Positions 43,912-52,506 of a DNA stretch of 64,000 bases are shown here, piece after piece (position 1 is the stretch's first letter; the number at the start of each line of letters is the position of its first letter). The DNA lies in contig DASWWX010000044.1 in NCBI GenBank assembly GCA_036405815.1, forward strand, positions 3,336 to 67,335. The letters run 5' to 3'. Made by a program: the position numbers and the translations under genes. The DNA comes from Solimonas sp036405815. GTDB taxonomy: Bacteria; Pseudomonadota; Gammaproteobacteria; Nevskiales; Nevskiaceae. Under the pieces are notes generated by a model, which worked only from the letters and a program-made list of their open reading frames with translations, did not search any database and had not been told where the DNA came from.

Positions 43912-46680
43912 ATGTTGGGATCCAGGCTTGAGCAGCCGACGGGCGCTATGCGTCTGACGGCCATCGCGGCGTTTTTCGCCATTTCCGGCGGCATGCCCGC
44001 CTACGCGCAGGGCACACTCGACGAGTACGCACCGACCGAGCCGGTCGCCATCGGCGAGGACAGCGGCGAGACGACGGTCGATACCGTGCCGGTCGCCCCG
44101 CTGCGCCAGCAGGTGCAGGACACTGCCAAGCTGGAAGGCTCGGAGCCGGCCAAGCTGGACGCCATCGAAGTCACCGGCTCGCGCCTGAGCCGCGCCGCGC
44201 TCGAAGGCGCACTACCGGTCACCACCCTGTCGCGCAACGACATCGCGGCCTCCGGCAAAATCTCGGTCGCTGACGCGCTGCGCTCCGCCACCTTCAACAG
44301 CTTCGGCTCCTTCACCTCGATCTCCGGCAGTTCCGGTCAGGGTCAGTCCGTCGCCTCGCTGCGCGGTCTGGGTTCCAACCGCACGCTGGTGCTGGTCGAT
44401 GGTCGCCGCATCGCCACGTCGCCGTCGCTGCAAGGCGCCGGTGTCGATCTCAACACGATTCCGCTGGCTGCGGTCGAGCGCGTCGAGATTCTTTCCGACG
44501 GCGCCTCGGCGATCTACGGTTCCGACGCCATCGGCGGCGTCATCAACGTCATCCTGCGCAAGGACTTCACCGGCGTGGAGTTGACCGCAGGCGTCGGCGC
44601 GCCAACCAACGATGGCGGCGACGAGCAGGATGTTTCGGTACTCGCGGGCGTCTCCTCCGGCGACAGCCGCATGCTGTTTGGCGCCACCTACACCAGCCGC
44701 AAGCCGATCTTCCTGCGTGACCGCAGCTATTCGCGCAGCTCGCTCGGCCCGCTGAGCCCGGCTGGCACGCGCAACTTCTCGGAAAGCACCGGCTACAGCG
44801 TGTTCGGCAACACCGTGCTCAACAGCGACTTCTCGGCCACGCTGCCGGTGCCCGATTCGGGCTGCGTCAGTGAGCTGGGCTTCCGTCGCTTCCTCGACAA
44901 CGTCGGCAATGTGACGGGCATCCAGAACGGCGACGTCTGCGGCTTCGACTTCACGCAGTTTGCCGCGGACACGACCGCGCTCGACACCAGCTCGATTTTC
45001 GTCAAGTACGGCTACGATATCGACTTCGACCTGAAGTTTGAGATCACCGCCAGCTACGCGCAGTCCGAGAGCTTCGGCCGCTTCGCACCGGCGCCGGACC
45101 TGCTGTTTGTGCCGGGCACCGCGCCGACCAATCCTTACGGCCAGGATGTTTTCGTCTTCCATCGCTTCCTGCCGCTGGGCACGCGCGACAACAACAACCG
45201 CTCGGGCGTGACCAGCATCCTGCCGGTCGTGACCTACAACTTCGACCAGTGGGATATCGAAGCCGGCGCCCGCCTGGTCCGCTACACCTTCAACGATCGT
45301 GGGTCGGGCTACCTGCTGCGCTCGCGCGCCGCCGCGCTCGCCGCCACGGGCGCCTATAACCCGTTCGATCTGCGCGCCGCAGGCACCGAGGATGTCCTGA
45401 ACTCGATGGTGGTCACGACCAGCCGCACCGGCCTGACCGAAACCCGCGAACTGTTCTCGACCGCCCGCGTACCGCTGTTCGAGCTGCCGTATGGCCGCAT
45501 CGACAGCGCGTTCGGCGTCGAATACCGCCAGGAACGTTTCTTCGACGAGTACGACTCGCAGTCGGAAGCCGGCACGGTCGGCGGCTCGTCGGGCAACTCC
45601 TCGGATGGCAAGCGCAACGCTTACGCCGTGTTCGGCGAAGCCGCGATCCCGGTTTACACCGATGTCGAAGTGGACGTGGCCGCGCGCTATGACCACTACT
45701 CCGATGCCGCTGGCGGCGCTTTCAGCCCGAAGGTTTCCGCCCGCTGGGCAGCGCAGCCGAACCTGACGCTGCGCGGCTCGATCGGCAAGGGCTTCCGCGC
45801 GCCGCTGTTGTCGGAACTCAACGCCAACGACGCCTTCAGCGCCGAAAGCGCGCGCGACCTGGTCAGCTGCCGCAACGCCAACCCGCCGGTGCCCGACGCA
45901 CAGTGCGCCGAATCGCAATACGACACGTTCATCGCCGCCAATCCCGATCTGAATCCGGAGCGCTCCACGCAGTTCGGCTTCGGCATCGTGATGACGCCGA
46001 TCGACTGGGCTGACTTCACGCTCGATTACTACAACATCACGATCAAGGACTCGCTGACCACCTACTCGGCGCAGAGCTTGATCTTCCGCGAACTGCTGGG
46101 CCAACCGCTGCCGGATGGTACGGCGGTCAATCGCCTGGCCAGCGGCCGTATCGACTCGATCGAGACGACCTCGGACAACATCGCGGAGATCACCACGCAC
46201 GGCCTCGACTTCCTGCTGAACACGCGCTTCAACATCGGCGACTTCGGCATGCTGCGTCCCAGCCTGGCCGTCAGCTATGTGCTCGGCTACGAGGAAGACG
46301 ATGGCGTGCTGCCGGCACGTGACGAGATCGGCGATCCGGGCACGCCCGAATATCGCGCCACGCTGGTGCTGCCGTGGATGGTCGGCCCGTTCACGTCGAC
46401 CTGGACGACCACCTACATCCCATCCACCGCCGCCGCGACCGATCCGGGCGCCGTCAATCCGCTGGATCTGCAGCGCTCCGGCCACGTCGCGTCGAACATC
46501 GTGCACGACGTGCAGGTGAAGTGGGATTCGCCGTGGAACGGTTCGATCATCGTCGGCGTGCGCGATCTGTTCGACCGGGGCGTGTCCACCAACTTCAACC
46601 TGACCAGCCCGTTCTACGACCAGACCCTGTACGAACCCGTCGGCCGTATGCCGTACGCACGTTTCGTCCAGCGCTTCTGA
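43912..46680 (+). CDS. TonB-dependent outer-membrane receptor
   Basis: 922-aa receptor. Signal peptide LTAIAAFFAISGGMPAYAQ; linker; plug beginning DAIEVTGSRLSRAALEGALPVTTLSRNDI with LRGLGSNRTLVLVDGRRI and VERVEILSDGASAIYGSDAIGGVINVIL; large barrel; terminal aromatic residue in RFVQRF. This subtype is common in Xanthomonadales and often imports plant- or polymer-derived nutrients, but no substrate can be assigned. AGGGGAG precedes ATG 43912. Monocistronic, with its own terminator. Confidence 0.93.
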   Translation: MLGSRLEQPTGAMRLTAIAAFFAISGGMPAYAQGTLDEYAPTEPVAIGEDSGETTVDTVPVAPLRQQVQDTAKLEGSEPAKLDAIEVTGSRLSRAALEGALPVTTLSRNDIAASGKISVADALRSATFNSFGSFTSISGSSGQGQSVASLRGLGSNRTLVLVDGRRIATSPSLQGAGVDLNTIPLAAVERVEILSDGASAIYGSDAIGGVINVILRKDFTGVELTAGVGAPTNDGGDEQDVSVLAGVSSGDSRMLFGATYTSRKPIFLRDRSYSRSSLGPLSPAGTRNFSESTGYSVFGNTVLNSDFSATLPVPDSGCVSELGFRRFLDNVGNVTGIQNGDVCGFDFTQFAADTTALDTSSIFVKYGYDIDFDLKFEITASYAQSESFGRFAPAPDLLFVPGTAPTNPYGQDVFVFHRFLPLGTRDNNNRSGVTSILPVVTYNFDQWDIEAGARLVRYTFNDRGSGYLLRSRAAALAATGAYNPFDLRAAGTEDVLNSMVVTTSRTGLTETRELFSTARVPLFELPYGRIDSAFGVEYRQERFFDEYDSQSEAGTVGGSSGNSSDGKRNAYAVFGEAAIPVYTDVEVDVAARYDHYSDAAGGAFSPKVSARWAAQPNLTLRGSIGKGFRAPLLSELNANDAFSAESARDLVSCRNANPPVPDAQCAESQYDTFIAANPDLNPERSTQFGFGIVMTPIDWADFTLDYYNITIKDSLTTYSAQSLIFRELLGQPLPDGTAVNRLASGRIDSIETTSDNIAEITTHGLDFLLNTRFNIGDFGMLRPSLAVSYVLGYEEDDGVLPARDEIGDPGTPEYRATLVLPWMVGPFTSTWTTTYIPSTAAATDPGAVNPLDLQRSGHVASNIVHDVQVKWDSPWNGSIIVGVRDLFDRGVSTNFNLTSPFYDQTLYEPVGRMPYARFVQRF

Positions 46681-46704
46681 TCGATACCGCTGTCTGCTGC
46701 CACG

Positions 46705-46729
46705 ACGGGCGCCGCAAGGCGCCCGTTTT
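46705..46729 (+). terminator. Intrinsic terminator of the second TonB receptor
   Basis: ACGGGCGCC-GCAA-GGCGCCCGT then TTTTC: a 9-bp perfect stem, 24 bases after the stop codon. Confidence 0.9.
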
Positions 46730-46780
46730 CTTTTGGCTGTCGGAATCGCAAGTTGATTACGTCCTGCACCCCGCCCAACG

Positions 46781-46806
46781 CAAAAACCCGGCCTTGAGCC
46801 GGGTTC
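46781..46806 (-). terminator. Intrinsic terminator after tRNA-Pro
   Basis: On the minus strand AACCCGGC-TCAAG-GCCGGGTT followed by TTTG. It lies about 37 bases past the tRNA 3' end. Confidence 0.82.
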
Positions 46807-46842
46807 TAGAAAAAACGGATTCGGAAATCCAGAGTCAATAAC

Positions 46843-46919
46843 TGGTCGGGGCGACAGGATTCGAACCTGCGACCTCTTGCTCCCGAAGCAAGCGCTCTAC
46901 CAAACTGAGCTACGCCCCG
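46843..46919 (-). tRNA. tRNA-Pro (anticodon CGG)
   Basis: Acceptor CGGGGCG/CGCCCCG, D arm AGCTCAGTTTGGTAGAGC, anticodon stem TTGCT/AGCAA with loop TCGGG (anticodon CGG, reads CCG), T arm GTTCGAATC, encoded CCA. It begins 8 bases after the ispB stop, so the two may share a transcript. Confidence 0.96.
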
Positions 46920-46927
46920 AACGTCTT

Positions 46928-47896
46928 TCAGGCAGCGCGATGTGTATTGAATTGCGCCAACTGCACCAGAGCATTTTTGTACGGCGAATCGGGAAGATCG
47001 CTCAAAGCCTGGATCGCGTCCCGGCAGTGCCGTTCGGCGAGGGCGCGAGTGTAAGGAATCGCCCCAGTGGATTCAACTGCGGCGAGCACTTGTTCGAGCT
47101 GGTCGACGCGGCCCTGCCGGATCGCCTCGCGGATCATTGAAGCCTGTGACTCACTGCCGCGCTGCATCGCGTGAATCAGCGGCAGCGTCGGCTTGCCTTC
47201 CGACAGATCCGTGCCCAGATTCTTGCCGCTGACCGCAGGGTCGGCGACATAGTCGAGCACGTCGTCGATCATCTGGAACGCGATGCCCAGGTGATGACCA
47301 TAGGCATGCAGACGGTCCTGAACGGCTTCCGGCTGATCGGCGGCGATCGCACCCAGCCGGCAGGCCGCCTCGAACAGGCGCGCGGTCTTGAGCTCGATGA
47401 CGCGCAGGTAGCGCGCCTCGTCAACGTCCGGGTCGCCGGCGTTGAGCAGCTGCAGCACCTCGCCCTCGGCGATGGCATTGGTGGTATCGGCCATCACCCG
47501 CATCACCGCCATGCGGTCGCTGCTCACCATCATCTGGAAAGCGCGCGAGTACAGGAAGTCGCCGGACAGCACCGCGCCGGCATTGCCCCAGACCGCATTG
47601 GCGGTCCTGCGACCGCGACGCAGGCCAGACTCGTCAACCACGTCGTCGTGCAGCAGCGTCGCGGTGTGGATGAATTCGATGGTCGCGGCATGCAGCACCG
47701 GCTCGGCGGTCCGGCAGCCCAGCGCGCGGGCGCTCAGCAGGACCAGGGCCGGCCGCAGGCGCTTTCCGCCGGCGCCGACGATGTAGTGGCCGATCTCGTT
47801 GATGAGCGCCACTTGCGAGGCGCAGCGGTCGCGGATCGTGTCATCCACGCGCCGCATGTCGTCGGCGATGGGTTCGAGCAGGGTCTGGAGGTTCAT
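46928..47896 (-). CDS. ispB: Octaprenyl diphosphate synthase
   Basis: 322-aa trans-prenyl synthase making the ubiquinone side chain. First aspartate motif LLHDDVVDESGLRRGRRTAN, second MIDDVLDY. Divergent from rplU, the usual neighbour in gammaproteobacteria. No Shine-Dalgarno is visible; the predicted promoter (47910-47938) places the transcript start only about seven bases before the ATG. Confidence 0.96.
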   Translation of the reverse strand: MNLQTLLEPIADDMRRVDDTIRDRCASQVALINEIGHYIVGAGGKRLRPALVLLSARALGCRTAEPVLHAATIEFIHTATLLHDDVVDESGLRRGRRTANAVWGNAGAVLSGDFLYSRAFQMMVSSDRMAVMRVMADTTNAIAEGEVLQLLNAGDPDVDEARYLRVIELKTARLFEAACRLGAIAADQPEAVQDRLHAYGHHLGIAFQMIDDVLDYVADPAVSGKNLGTDLSEGKPTLPLIHAMQRGSESQASMIREAIRQGRVDQLEQVLAAVESTGAIPYTRALAERHCRDAIQALSDLPDSPYKNALVQLAQFNTHRAA

Positions 47897-47909
47897 GGAG
47901 CCGCGCGAT

Positions 47910-47938
47910 GCTAGGGGGCTCGGCTTTTCCAGTCAACG
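47910..47938 (-). promoter_or_regulatory. Sigma-70 promoter of ispB
   Basis: Minus strand TTGACT (47938-47933), 17-base spacer, TAGCAT (47915-47910). The predicted start near 47903 leaves a very short leader. Confidence 0.68.
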
Positions 47939-47992
47939 ACTTAGCGGTTTTCGTCCCCTCGCCCCGCCCCGGCTTGCGCCTGTGGAAAACTG

Positions 47993-48021
47993 TTGACCTT
48001 CGCAGGGCGCCTCCCTACAAT
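47993..48021 (+). promoter_or_regulatory. Sigma-70 promoter of rplU-rpmA
   Basis: TTGACC (47993-47998), 17-base spacer, TACAAT (48016-48021). Predicted leader of about 80 bases, AT-rich just before the rplU ribosome site. Confidence 0.82.
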
Positions 48022-48108
48022 TGCGCGCTTCATCGGGCCGGGTGGCTGGATCGCTGCGGCTTACAAACATAATTAGATCGGTTTCATCATTTTTCGGAGT
48101 CAACAACG

Positions 48109-48420
48109 ATGTACGCAATCATCAAGACGGGCGGCAAGCAGTACCGCGCCGCCGCAGGGGAAACCCTGAAGGTTGAAAGCCTCGACGCCGAGGTGGGCAA
48201 GACCGTTTCCTTCGAGGTACTGATGATCTCGAACGGCGACAAGATCACCGTTGGTTCGCCGCTGGTTGCAGGCGCTTCGGTCAAGGCTGAAGTGGTCTCC
48301 CACGGTCGCGGTGATAAGGTGCGCATCGTCAAGCACCGCCGCCGCAAGCACTATCACAAGGAACAGGGTCACCGTCAGAACTTCACCGAAGTGAAGTTCA
48401 CCGAGATCGTCGGCGCCTAA
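48109..48420 (+). CDS. rplU: 50S ribosomal protein L21
   Basis: 103 aa, MYAIIKTGGKQYRAAAGETLKVE start and HRRRKHYHKEQGHRQNFTEVKF ending are diagnostic. CGGAGT precedes the ATG. First gene of the rplU-rpmA pair. Confidence 0.98.
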   Translation: MYAIIKTGGKQYRAAAGETLKVESLDAEVGKTVSFEVLMISNGDKITVGSPLVAGASVKAEVVSHGRGDKVRIVKHRRRKHYHKEQGHRQNFTEVKFTEIVGA

Positions 48421-48432
48421 GGAGCAACAGCA

Positions 48433-48690
<258 letters not shown>

Positions 48691-48712
48691 AGCGCTACGC
48701 GATACGCAAAAG

Positions 48713-48735
48713 AGCCCCGGAAACGGGGCTTTTTT
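48713..48735 (+). terminator. Intrinsic terminator of rplU-rpmA
   Basis: AGCCCCG-GAAA-CGGGGCT followed by TTTTT; 7-bp stem with GNRA loop, 22 bases after rpmA. Confidence 0.9.
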
Positions 48736-48763
48736 GTGCGTCGCCGATCAGCAGGAGACAACG

Positions 48764-50092
48764 ATGAAGTTCGTCGATGAAGCAAGAATCGTGGTCGAGG
48801 GCGGCCGTGGCGGTAACGGCTGCATCAGCTTCCTGCGCCTGAAATACCAGCCCTTTGGCGGCCCGGACGGCGGCGATGGCGGTGAAGGCGGCAGCGTCTG
48901 GGCGATCGCCGAATCCAACCTCAATACCCTCGCCGACTTCCGCTATACGCGCCGCTTCCGCGCCGAGGCCGGCATCAATGGCACCGGCTCCAACTGCAAC
49001 GGCGCCAGCGGCGACGATCTCGATATCCGCATGCCGCTGGGCACGCGCATTTTCGATGCTGGCACCGAGGAACTGATCGGCGAACTGACCCGCCCCGGCC
49101 AGCGCATCAAGGTCGCGCAGGGCGGTCACCGCGGCCTCGGCAATCCGCACTTCAAGTCGTCGGTCAATCGCACGCCGTACAAATCGACCAAGGGCGGCGC
49201 CGGCGACGAACGCGAGCTGCATCTGGAACTGTCGCTGATGGCCGACGTGGGCCTGCTGGGCCTGCCCAACGCCGGCAAGTCGACGCTGCTGGCGGCGGTG
49301 TCCGCGGCGCGCCCCAAGATCGCGGACTATCCGTTCACCACGCTGTATCCGCAGCCGGGCGTGGTCTCGGTGGGTGCCGGCCGCGCGTTCGTGATGGTCG
49401 ACATTCCCGGCCTGATCGAAGGCGCCGCCGACGGCGCCGGCCTGGGCATTCGCTTCCTCAAGCATCTGCAGCGCACGCGCCTGATGCTGCATCTGGTCGA
49501 TGTGCTGCCGCCGGACGGCAGCGACATCGTCGACAACATCCGCACGATCAACGGCGAGCTGCAGGCATTCAGCGCCGAACTCGCCACGCGCGAGCAGTGG
49601 CTGGTCTTCAACAAGACTGACCTGATTCCGCCGAAGGAAGCGCAGGCCCTGATCGCGTCCACACTGAAGAAGCTGCGCTGGAAGGGCCGCTGGTTTGCGA
49701 TCTCCGGCGTGACGCATCAGGGCTGCCCGGCCCTGTGCGAGGCGGCGATGAACTGGTGCGAGGAGGCGCAGGCCACAGCGGCCGCGCTGGCGGCGGGCAG
49801 CCCGCTCGACACCACCACGATCAAGCCGGCGACGACGCAACGCAAGCCGCGCCCGGTGCGCCGCCGCGCGGCCACCGACGTGGTGCCGAGCAAGGACACG
49901 GGCAAGGCACGCAAGCCCGGTCAGAACAAAGCCAAGAGCAGAGCGCAAAGCAAAACGGCCGGCACGACCGTCGGCAAAGCGGCGGGCAAAGCCAGCGGCA
50001 AGGCAACCACCGCCGCCAAGACGGCGAGCCGCAAGCCTGCGCCCGCCAAGAAAGCCGCGAAGAAAACCGCGAATCCGAAGAAGAAGCGATAG
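48764..50092 (+). CDS. obgE: GTPase ObgE/CgtA with a long basic C-terminal tail
   Basis: 442-aa ribosome-assembly and stress GTPase. The Gly-rich Obg fold (KFVDEARIVVEGGRGGNGCISFLR) is followed by the G domain with P-loop GLPNAGKSTLL, switch YPFTTLYPQPG, DIPGLIEGA and NKTD. From residue 354 to the end the protein has an 89-residue Ala/Lys/Arg/Thr tail with 29 basic and 2 acidic residues (for example KAAGKASGKATTAAKT), resembling histone H1 or AlgP. Known gammaproteobacterial tails are short and acidic. GCAGGAG precedes ATG 48764. proB follows at once. Confidence 0.95.
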   Translation: MKFVDEARIVVEGGRGGNGCISFLRLKYQPFGGPDGGDGGEGGSVWAIAESNLNTLADFRYTRRFRAEAGINGTGSNCNGASGDDLDIRMPLGTRIFDAGTEELIGELTRPGQRIKVAQGGHRGLGNPHFKSSVNRTPYKSTKGGAGDERELHLELSLMADVGLLGLPNAGKSTLLAAVSAARPKIADYPFTTLYPQPGVVSVGAGRAFVMVDIPGLIEGAADGAGLGIRFLKHLQRTRLMLHLVDVLPPDGSDIVDNIRTINGELQAFSAELATREQWLVFNKTDLIPPKEAQALIASTLKKLRWKGRWFAISGVTHQGCPALCEAAMNWCEEAQATAAALAAGSPLDTTTIKPATTQRKPRPVRRRAATDVVPSKDTGKARKPGQNKAKSRAQSKTAGTTVGKAAGKASGKATTAAKTASRKPAPAKKAAKKTANPKKKR

Positions 50093-50107
50093 GTGCACGA
50101 CGCCGTC

Positions 50108-51238
50108 ATGACGACCTCCCGCGACAAGCTGCGGCACACGCGCCGCTGGGTCATCAAGGTGGGCAGCTCGCTGGTCACGGCCAAGGGCCAGGGACTGGAC
50201 CACGTGGCAATCCGCGACTGGTGCACGCAGATTGCGCGCCTGCGCGCCGACGGCGTGCAGGTGGTGCTCGTCTCCTCCGGTGCCGTTGCCGAAGGCATGG
50301 CGCGACTGGGCCTGTCCAAGCGCCCGAGTGCGCTGCACGAGTTGCAGGCCGCCGCCGCCGTCGGCCAGATGGGTCTGGTGCGTGCGTACGAAGCCGAGTT
50401 CAACACCCACGGCCTCAAGGCCGCGCAGATACTGCTGACGCACGACGACGTCGCCAACCGCAGCCGCTATCTCAACGCACGCGGCACCTTCAACACGCTG
50501 CTCGACTTCGGCGTGGTGCCGGTGGTCAACGAGAACGACAGTGTCGCCACCGACGAAATCCGCCTCGGCGACAACGACACGCTCGGCGCGCTGACCGTCA
50601 ATCTGGTCGAAGCCGATCTGCTGGTGATTCTCACCGATCAGGACGGCCTGTTCGATGCCGACCCGCGTAACAATCCGGACGCCAGGCTGGTCAGCGAAGC
50701 CGAGCTGTCGGATCCGCGACTGGTCGGCATGGCCGGCGACAGCAAGGGCGTGCTCGGTCGTGGCGGCATGCGCACCAAGCTCACCGCCGCCTACACCGCC
50801 GCGCGTTCCGGCGCTGCCACGGTCATCGCCTACGGCCGCCGCCAGGACGTGCTGCAGGAAATCCGCCAGGGCGTTTCGGTCGGCAGCCTGCTGCTGCCGG
50901 CGCAAGGCATCATGGCCGCGCGCAAGCGCTGGATCGCCGGCCAGATGCAACTCCGCGGCACGCTGCATCTCGATGCCGGCGCCGCGCGCGTGCTGCGCGA
51001 GCAGGGCCGCAGCCTGCTACCAGTGGGCGTGCAGGCGGTGGACGGCGACTTCGATCGCGGCGATCTCGTCGCCTGCGTCGATCCGGACGGCCGCGAGATC
51101 GCGCGCGGTCTCAGCAACTACGATGCCGGCGAGGCACGCAAGCTGCTCGGCGCGCGCCGCGAGGAATTGGCGCAGCGGCTCGGCTATCCCGGCGATGCCG
51201 AGCTGATCCACCGCGACAATCTCGTCATCAAGACCTGA
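50108..51238 (+). CDS. proB: Glutamate 5-kinase
   Basis: 376-aa first enzyme of proline synthesis. The amino-acid kinase domain starts RRWVIKVGSSLVT and includes VVNENDSV and GTGGM-like GRGGMRTKL. A C-terminal PUA domain ends the protein (GVQAVDGDFDRGDLVACVDPDGREIARGLSNY). A GTG at 50093, touching the obgE stop, would add five residues; ATG 50108 is chosen on family alignment. Obg-ProB adjacency is usual in this class. Confidence 0.95.
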   Translation: MTTSRDKLRHTRRWVIKVGSSLVTAKGQGLDHVAIRDWCTQIARLRADGVQVVLVSSGAVAEGMARLGLSKRPSALHELQAAAAVGQMGLVRAYEAEFNTHGLKAAQILLTHDDVANRSRYLNARGTFNTLLDFGVVPVVNENDSVATDEIRLGDNDTLGALTVNLVEADLLVILTDQDGLFDADPRNNPDARLVSEAELSDPRLVGMAGDSKGVLGRGGMRTKLTAAYTAARSGAATVIAYGRRQDVLQEIRQGVSVGSLLLPAQGIMAARKRWIAGQMQLRGTLHLDAGAARVLREQGRSLLPVGVQAVDGDFDRGDLVACVDPDGREIARGLSNYDAGEARKLLGARREELAQRLGYPGDAELIHRDNLVIKT

Positions 51239-51264
51239 GCGTCGCTTCTGATCGACTGTGCAAT

Positions 51265-51292
51265 GAAAAGCCCGGCATTCGCCGGGCTTTTC
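51265..51292. terminator. Bidirectional terminator between proB and the lipoprotein gene
   Basis: GAAAAGCCCGGC-ATTC-GCCGGGCTTTTC: 12-bp perfect stem with T-runs on both strands, serving the two convergent genes. Confidence 0.93.
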
Positions 51293-51310
51293 ATGGGTGA
51301 GCCGTCGCGA

Positions 51311-51832
51311 TCAGGAAGCTTTCAATTCGGGAAAGCGGATCAGCGGCTGCAGGCTCTCGCGCACCGCGCGCGCGTCGTAGGCGTTCGGATCGGCATCCGG
51401 CTTCTTGCCCTTGAACATCAGCACGAAGGCCTGCGCCTGATAATCGGTGATCGGCGTCGAAGTGCTGACGCCCACGCCGATGCCGCTGCGATAACCCCAG
51501 CCATAGCCGAAGAACGGACTGCCGAATGCCGACACGCTCTGCGAGTAGCGGGTGCGCGCCTCGGTGTCGTTACCGCTGAGCATGAAGTAGTCGTGGCCGC
51601 TGTTGAGCGTCAGTTCGGCGGCGCGATACAGCAGGTAGTTCTCGACCGTTTCGCGCGGCGTGCTGGAGTTGCCGTTGAAGGCGATGCGATAGCGATTGCT
51701 CTCGATGCGCTGCTCGGTATAACCCTTGCCGTCCTCGCGCGCGGGTTGATACGGCGTCGCAGTGGCGCAGGCACCCAGCACCAGAACAAGGCTGGAGACG
51801 AGTGCGAGACGGAAGGGGCGGATGGCGGACAT
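51311..51832 (-). CDS. CC0125/CC1285-type lipoprotein, function unknown
   Basis: 173-aa lipoprotein. The signal LALVSSLVLVLGACA has lipobox LGAC. The mature part (TPYQPAREDGKGYTEQRIESNRYRIAFNGNSSTPRETVENYLLYRAAELTLNSGHDYFML) matches a widespread family of small envelope lipoproteins with no known role. A Gly/Tyr-rich stretch (FFGYGWGYRSGIGVGVS) follows. The start is fixed by CAGGAGG before ATG 51832. Downstream of greB with a 155-base gap, probably its own unit. Confidence 0.82.
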   Translation of the reverse strand: MSAIRPFRLALVSSLVLVLGACATATPYQPAREDGKGYTEQRIESNRYRIAFNGNSSTPRETVENYLLYRAAELTLNSGHDYFMLSGNDTEARTRYSQSVSAFGSPFFGYGWGYRSGIGVGVSTSTPITDYQAQAFVLMFKGKKPDADPNAYDARAVRESLQPLIRFPELKAS

Positions 51833-51987
51833 GGCGGGCCTCCTGGGGCCACAGGGGAACATGATGCAGTGTACGTACGCCACCGCTTACGGGATGCTGA
51901 ACGGCGGCTGACCATCGCGAACGACGGGTGCGTGACGGCGAACAAGCCGACCATGGCCGACCATGGCCAGGCGTCTTCAAGGCGACC

Positions 51988-52491
51988 TCAAGGCGCGGTG
52001 TAGGACACCTCGAGGATGTCCAGCTCGACTTCGCCGGCCGGCAGGCGCACGCGGATGCTGTCGCCTTCGGCACGACCCAGCAGGCCACGCGCTACCGGCG
52101 AGTCCACACTGATCCAGCCCCGCGCGGCATCGGTTTCGTCGGCGCCGACAATGCGATAGCGCCGCTCCTCGCCCGCCCCGTCCGCCAATACCACCCAGGC
52201 CCCGAAGTAAATACGGCCGTCTCTGGACGGCGACGGTGCCACCACCTTGACGTCTTCCAGGCGTGTGGTCAGGTATTTCAGGCGCGCGTCGATTTCGCGC
52301 AGCTCCTTCTTGCGGTACTGATACTCGGCGTTCTCGCTGCGGTCACCCTCCGCCGCGGCCGCGGCCAGCGCCTTGACGACCTCCGGCCGCCGCCGACGCC
52401 AGAGTTGCTCAAACTCGTCCTTCAGGCGCGCGTGACCGTCGGCGGTGATGTACGGCGAGGATTTCTCGGGCGGCGGACGCCAGCGCGACAC
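51988..52491 (-). CDS. greB: Transcription elongation factor GreB
   Basis: 167 aa. The coiled-coil tip reads GDRSENAEYQYRKKELREIDARLKYLTTRLE, the GreB version with the acidic residues that rescue backtracked RNA polymerase. The C-terminal Gre fold ends SPVARGLLGRAEGDSIRVRLPAGE. It starts 15 bases after the SDR gene on the same strand. Confidence 0.94.
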   Translation of the reverse strand: MSRWRPPPEKSSPYITADGHARLKDEFEQLWRRRRPEVVKALAAAAAEGDRSENAEYQYRKKELREIDARLKYLTTRLEDVKVVAPSPSRDGRIYFGAWVVLADGAGEERRYRIVGADETDAARGWISVDSPVARGLLGRAEGDSIRVRLPAGEVELDILEVSYTAP

Positions 52492-52506
52492 GACACACGC
52501 TCCGCG

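Noticed and set aside
44212..46506. 764-codon open frame on the minus strand
   Set aside because: Antisense to the second TonB receptor; no motifs and no ribosome site.
48695..50968. 757-codon open frame on the minus strand
   Set aside because: Antisense to obgE and proB, which have unmistakable motifs.
51947..51966. Tandem repeat CCGACCATGG x2 near the end of greB
   Set aside because: Only two short copies, outside coding sequence, with no sign of function; likely a slippage event.
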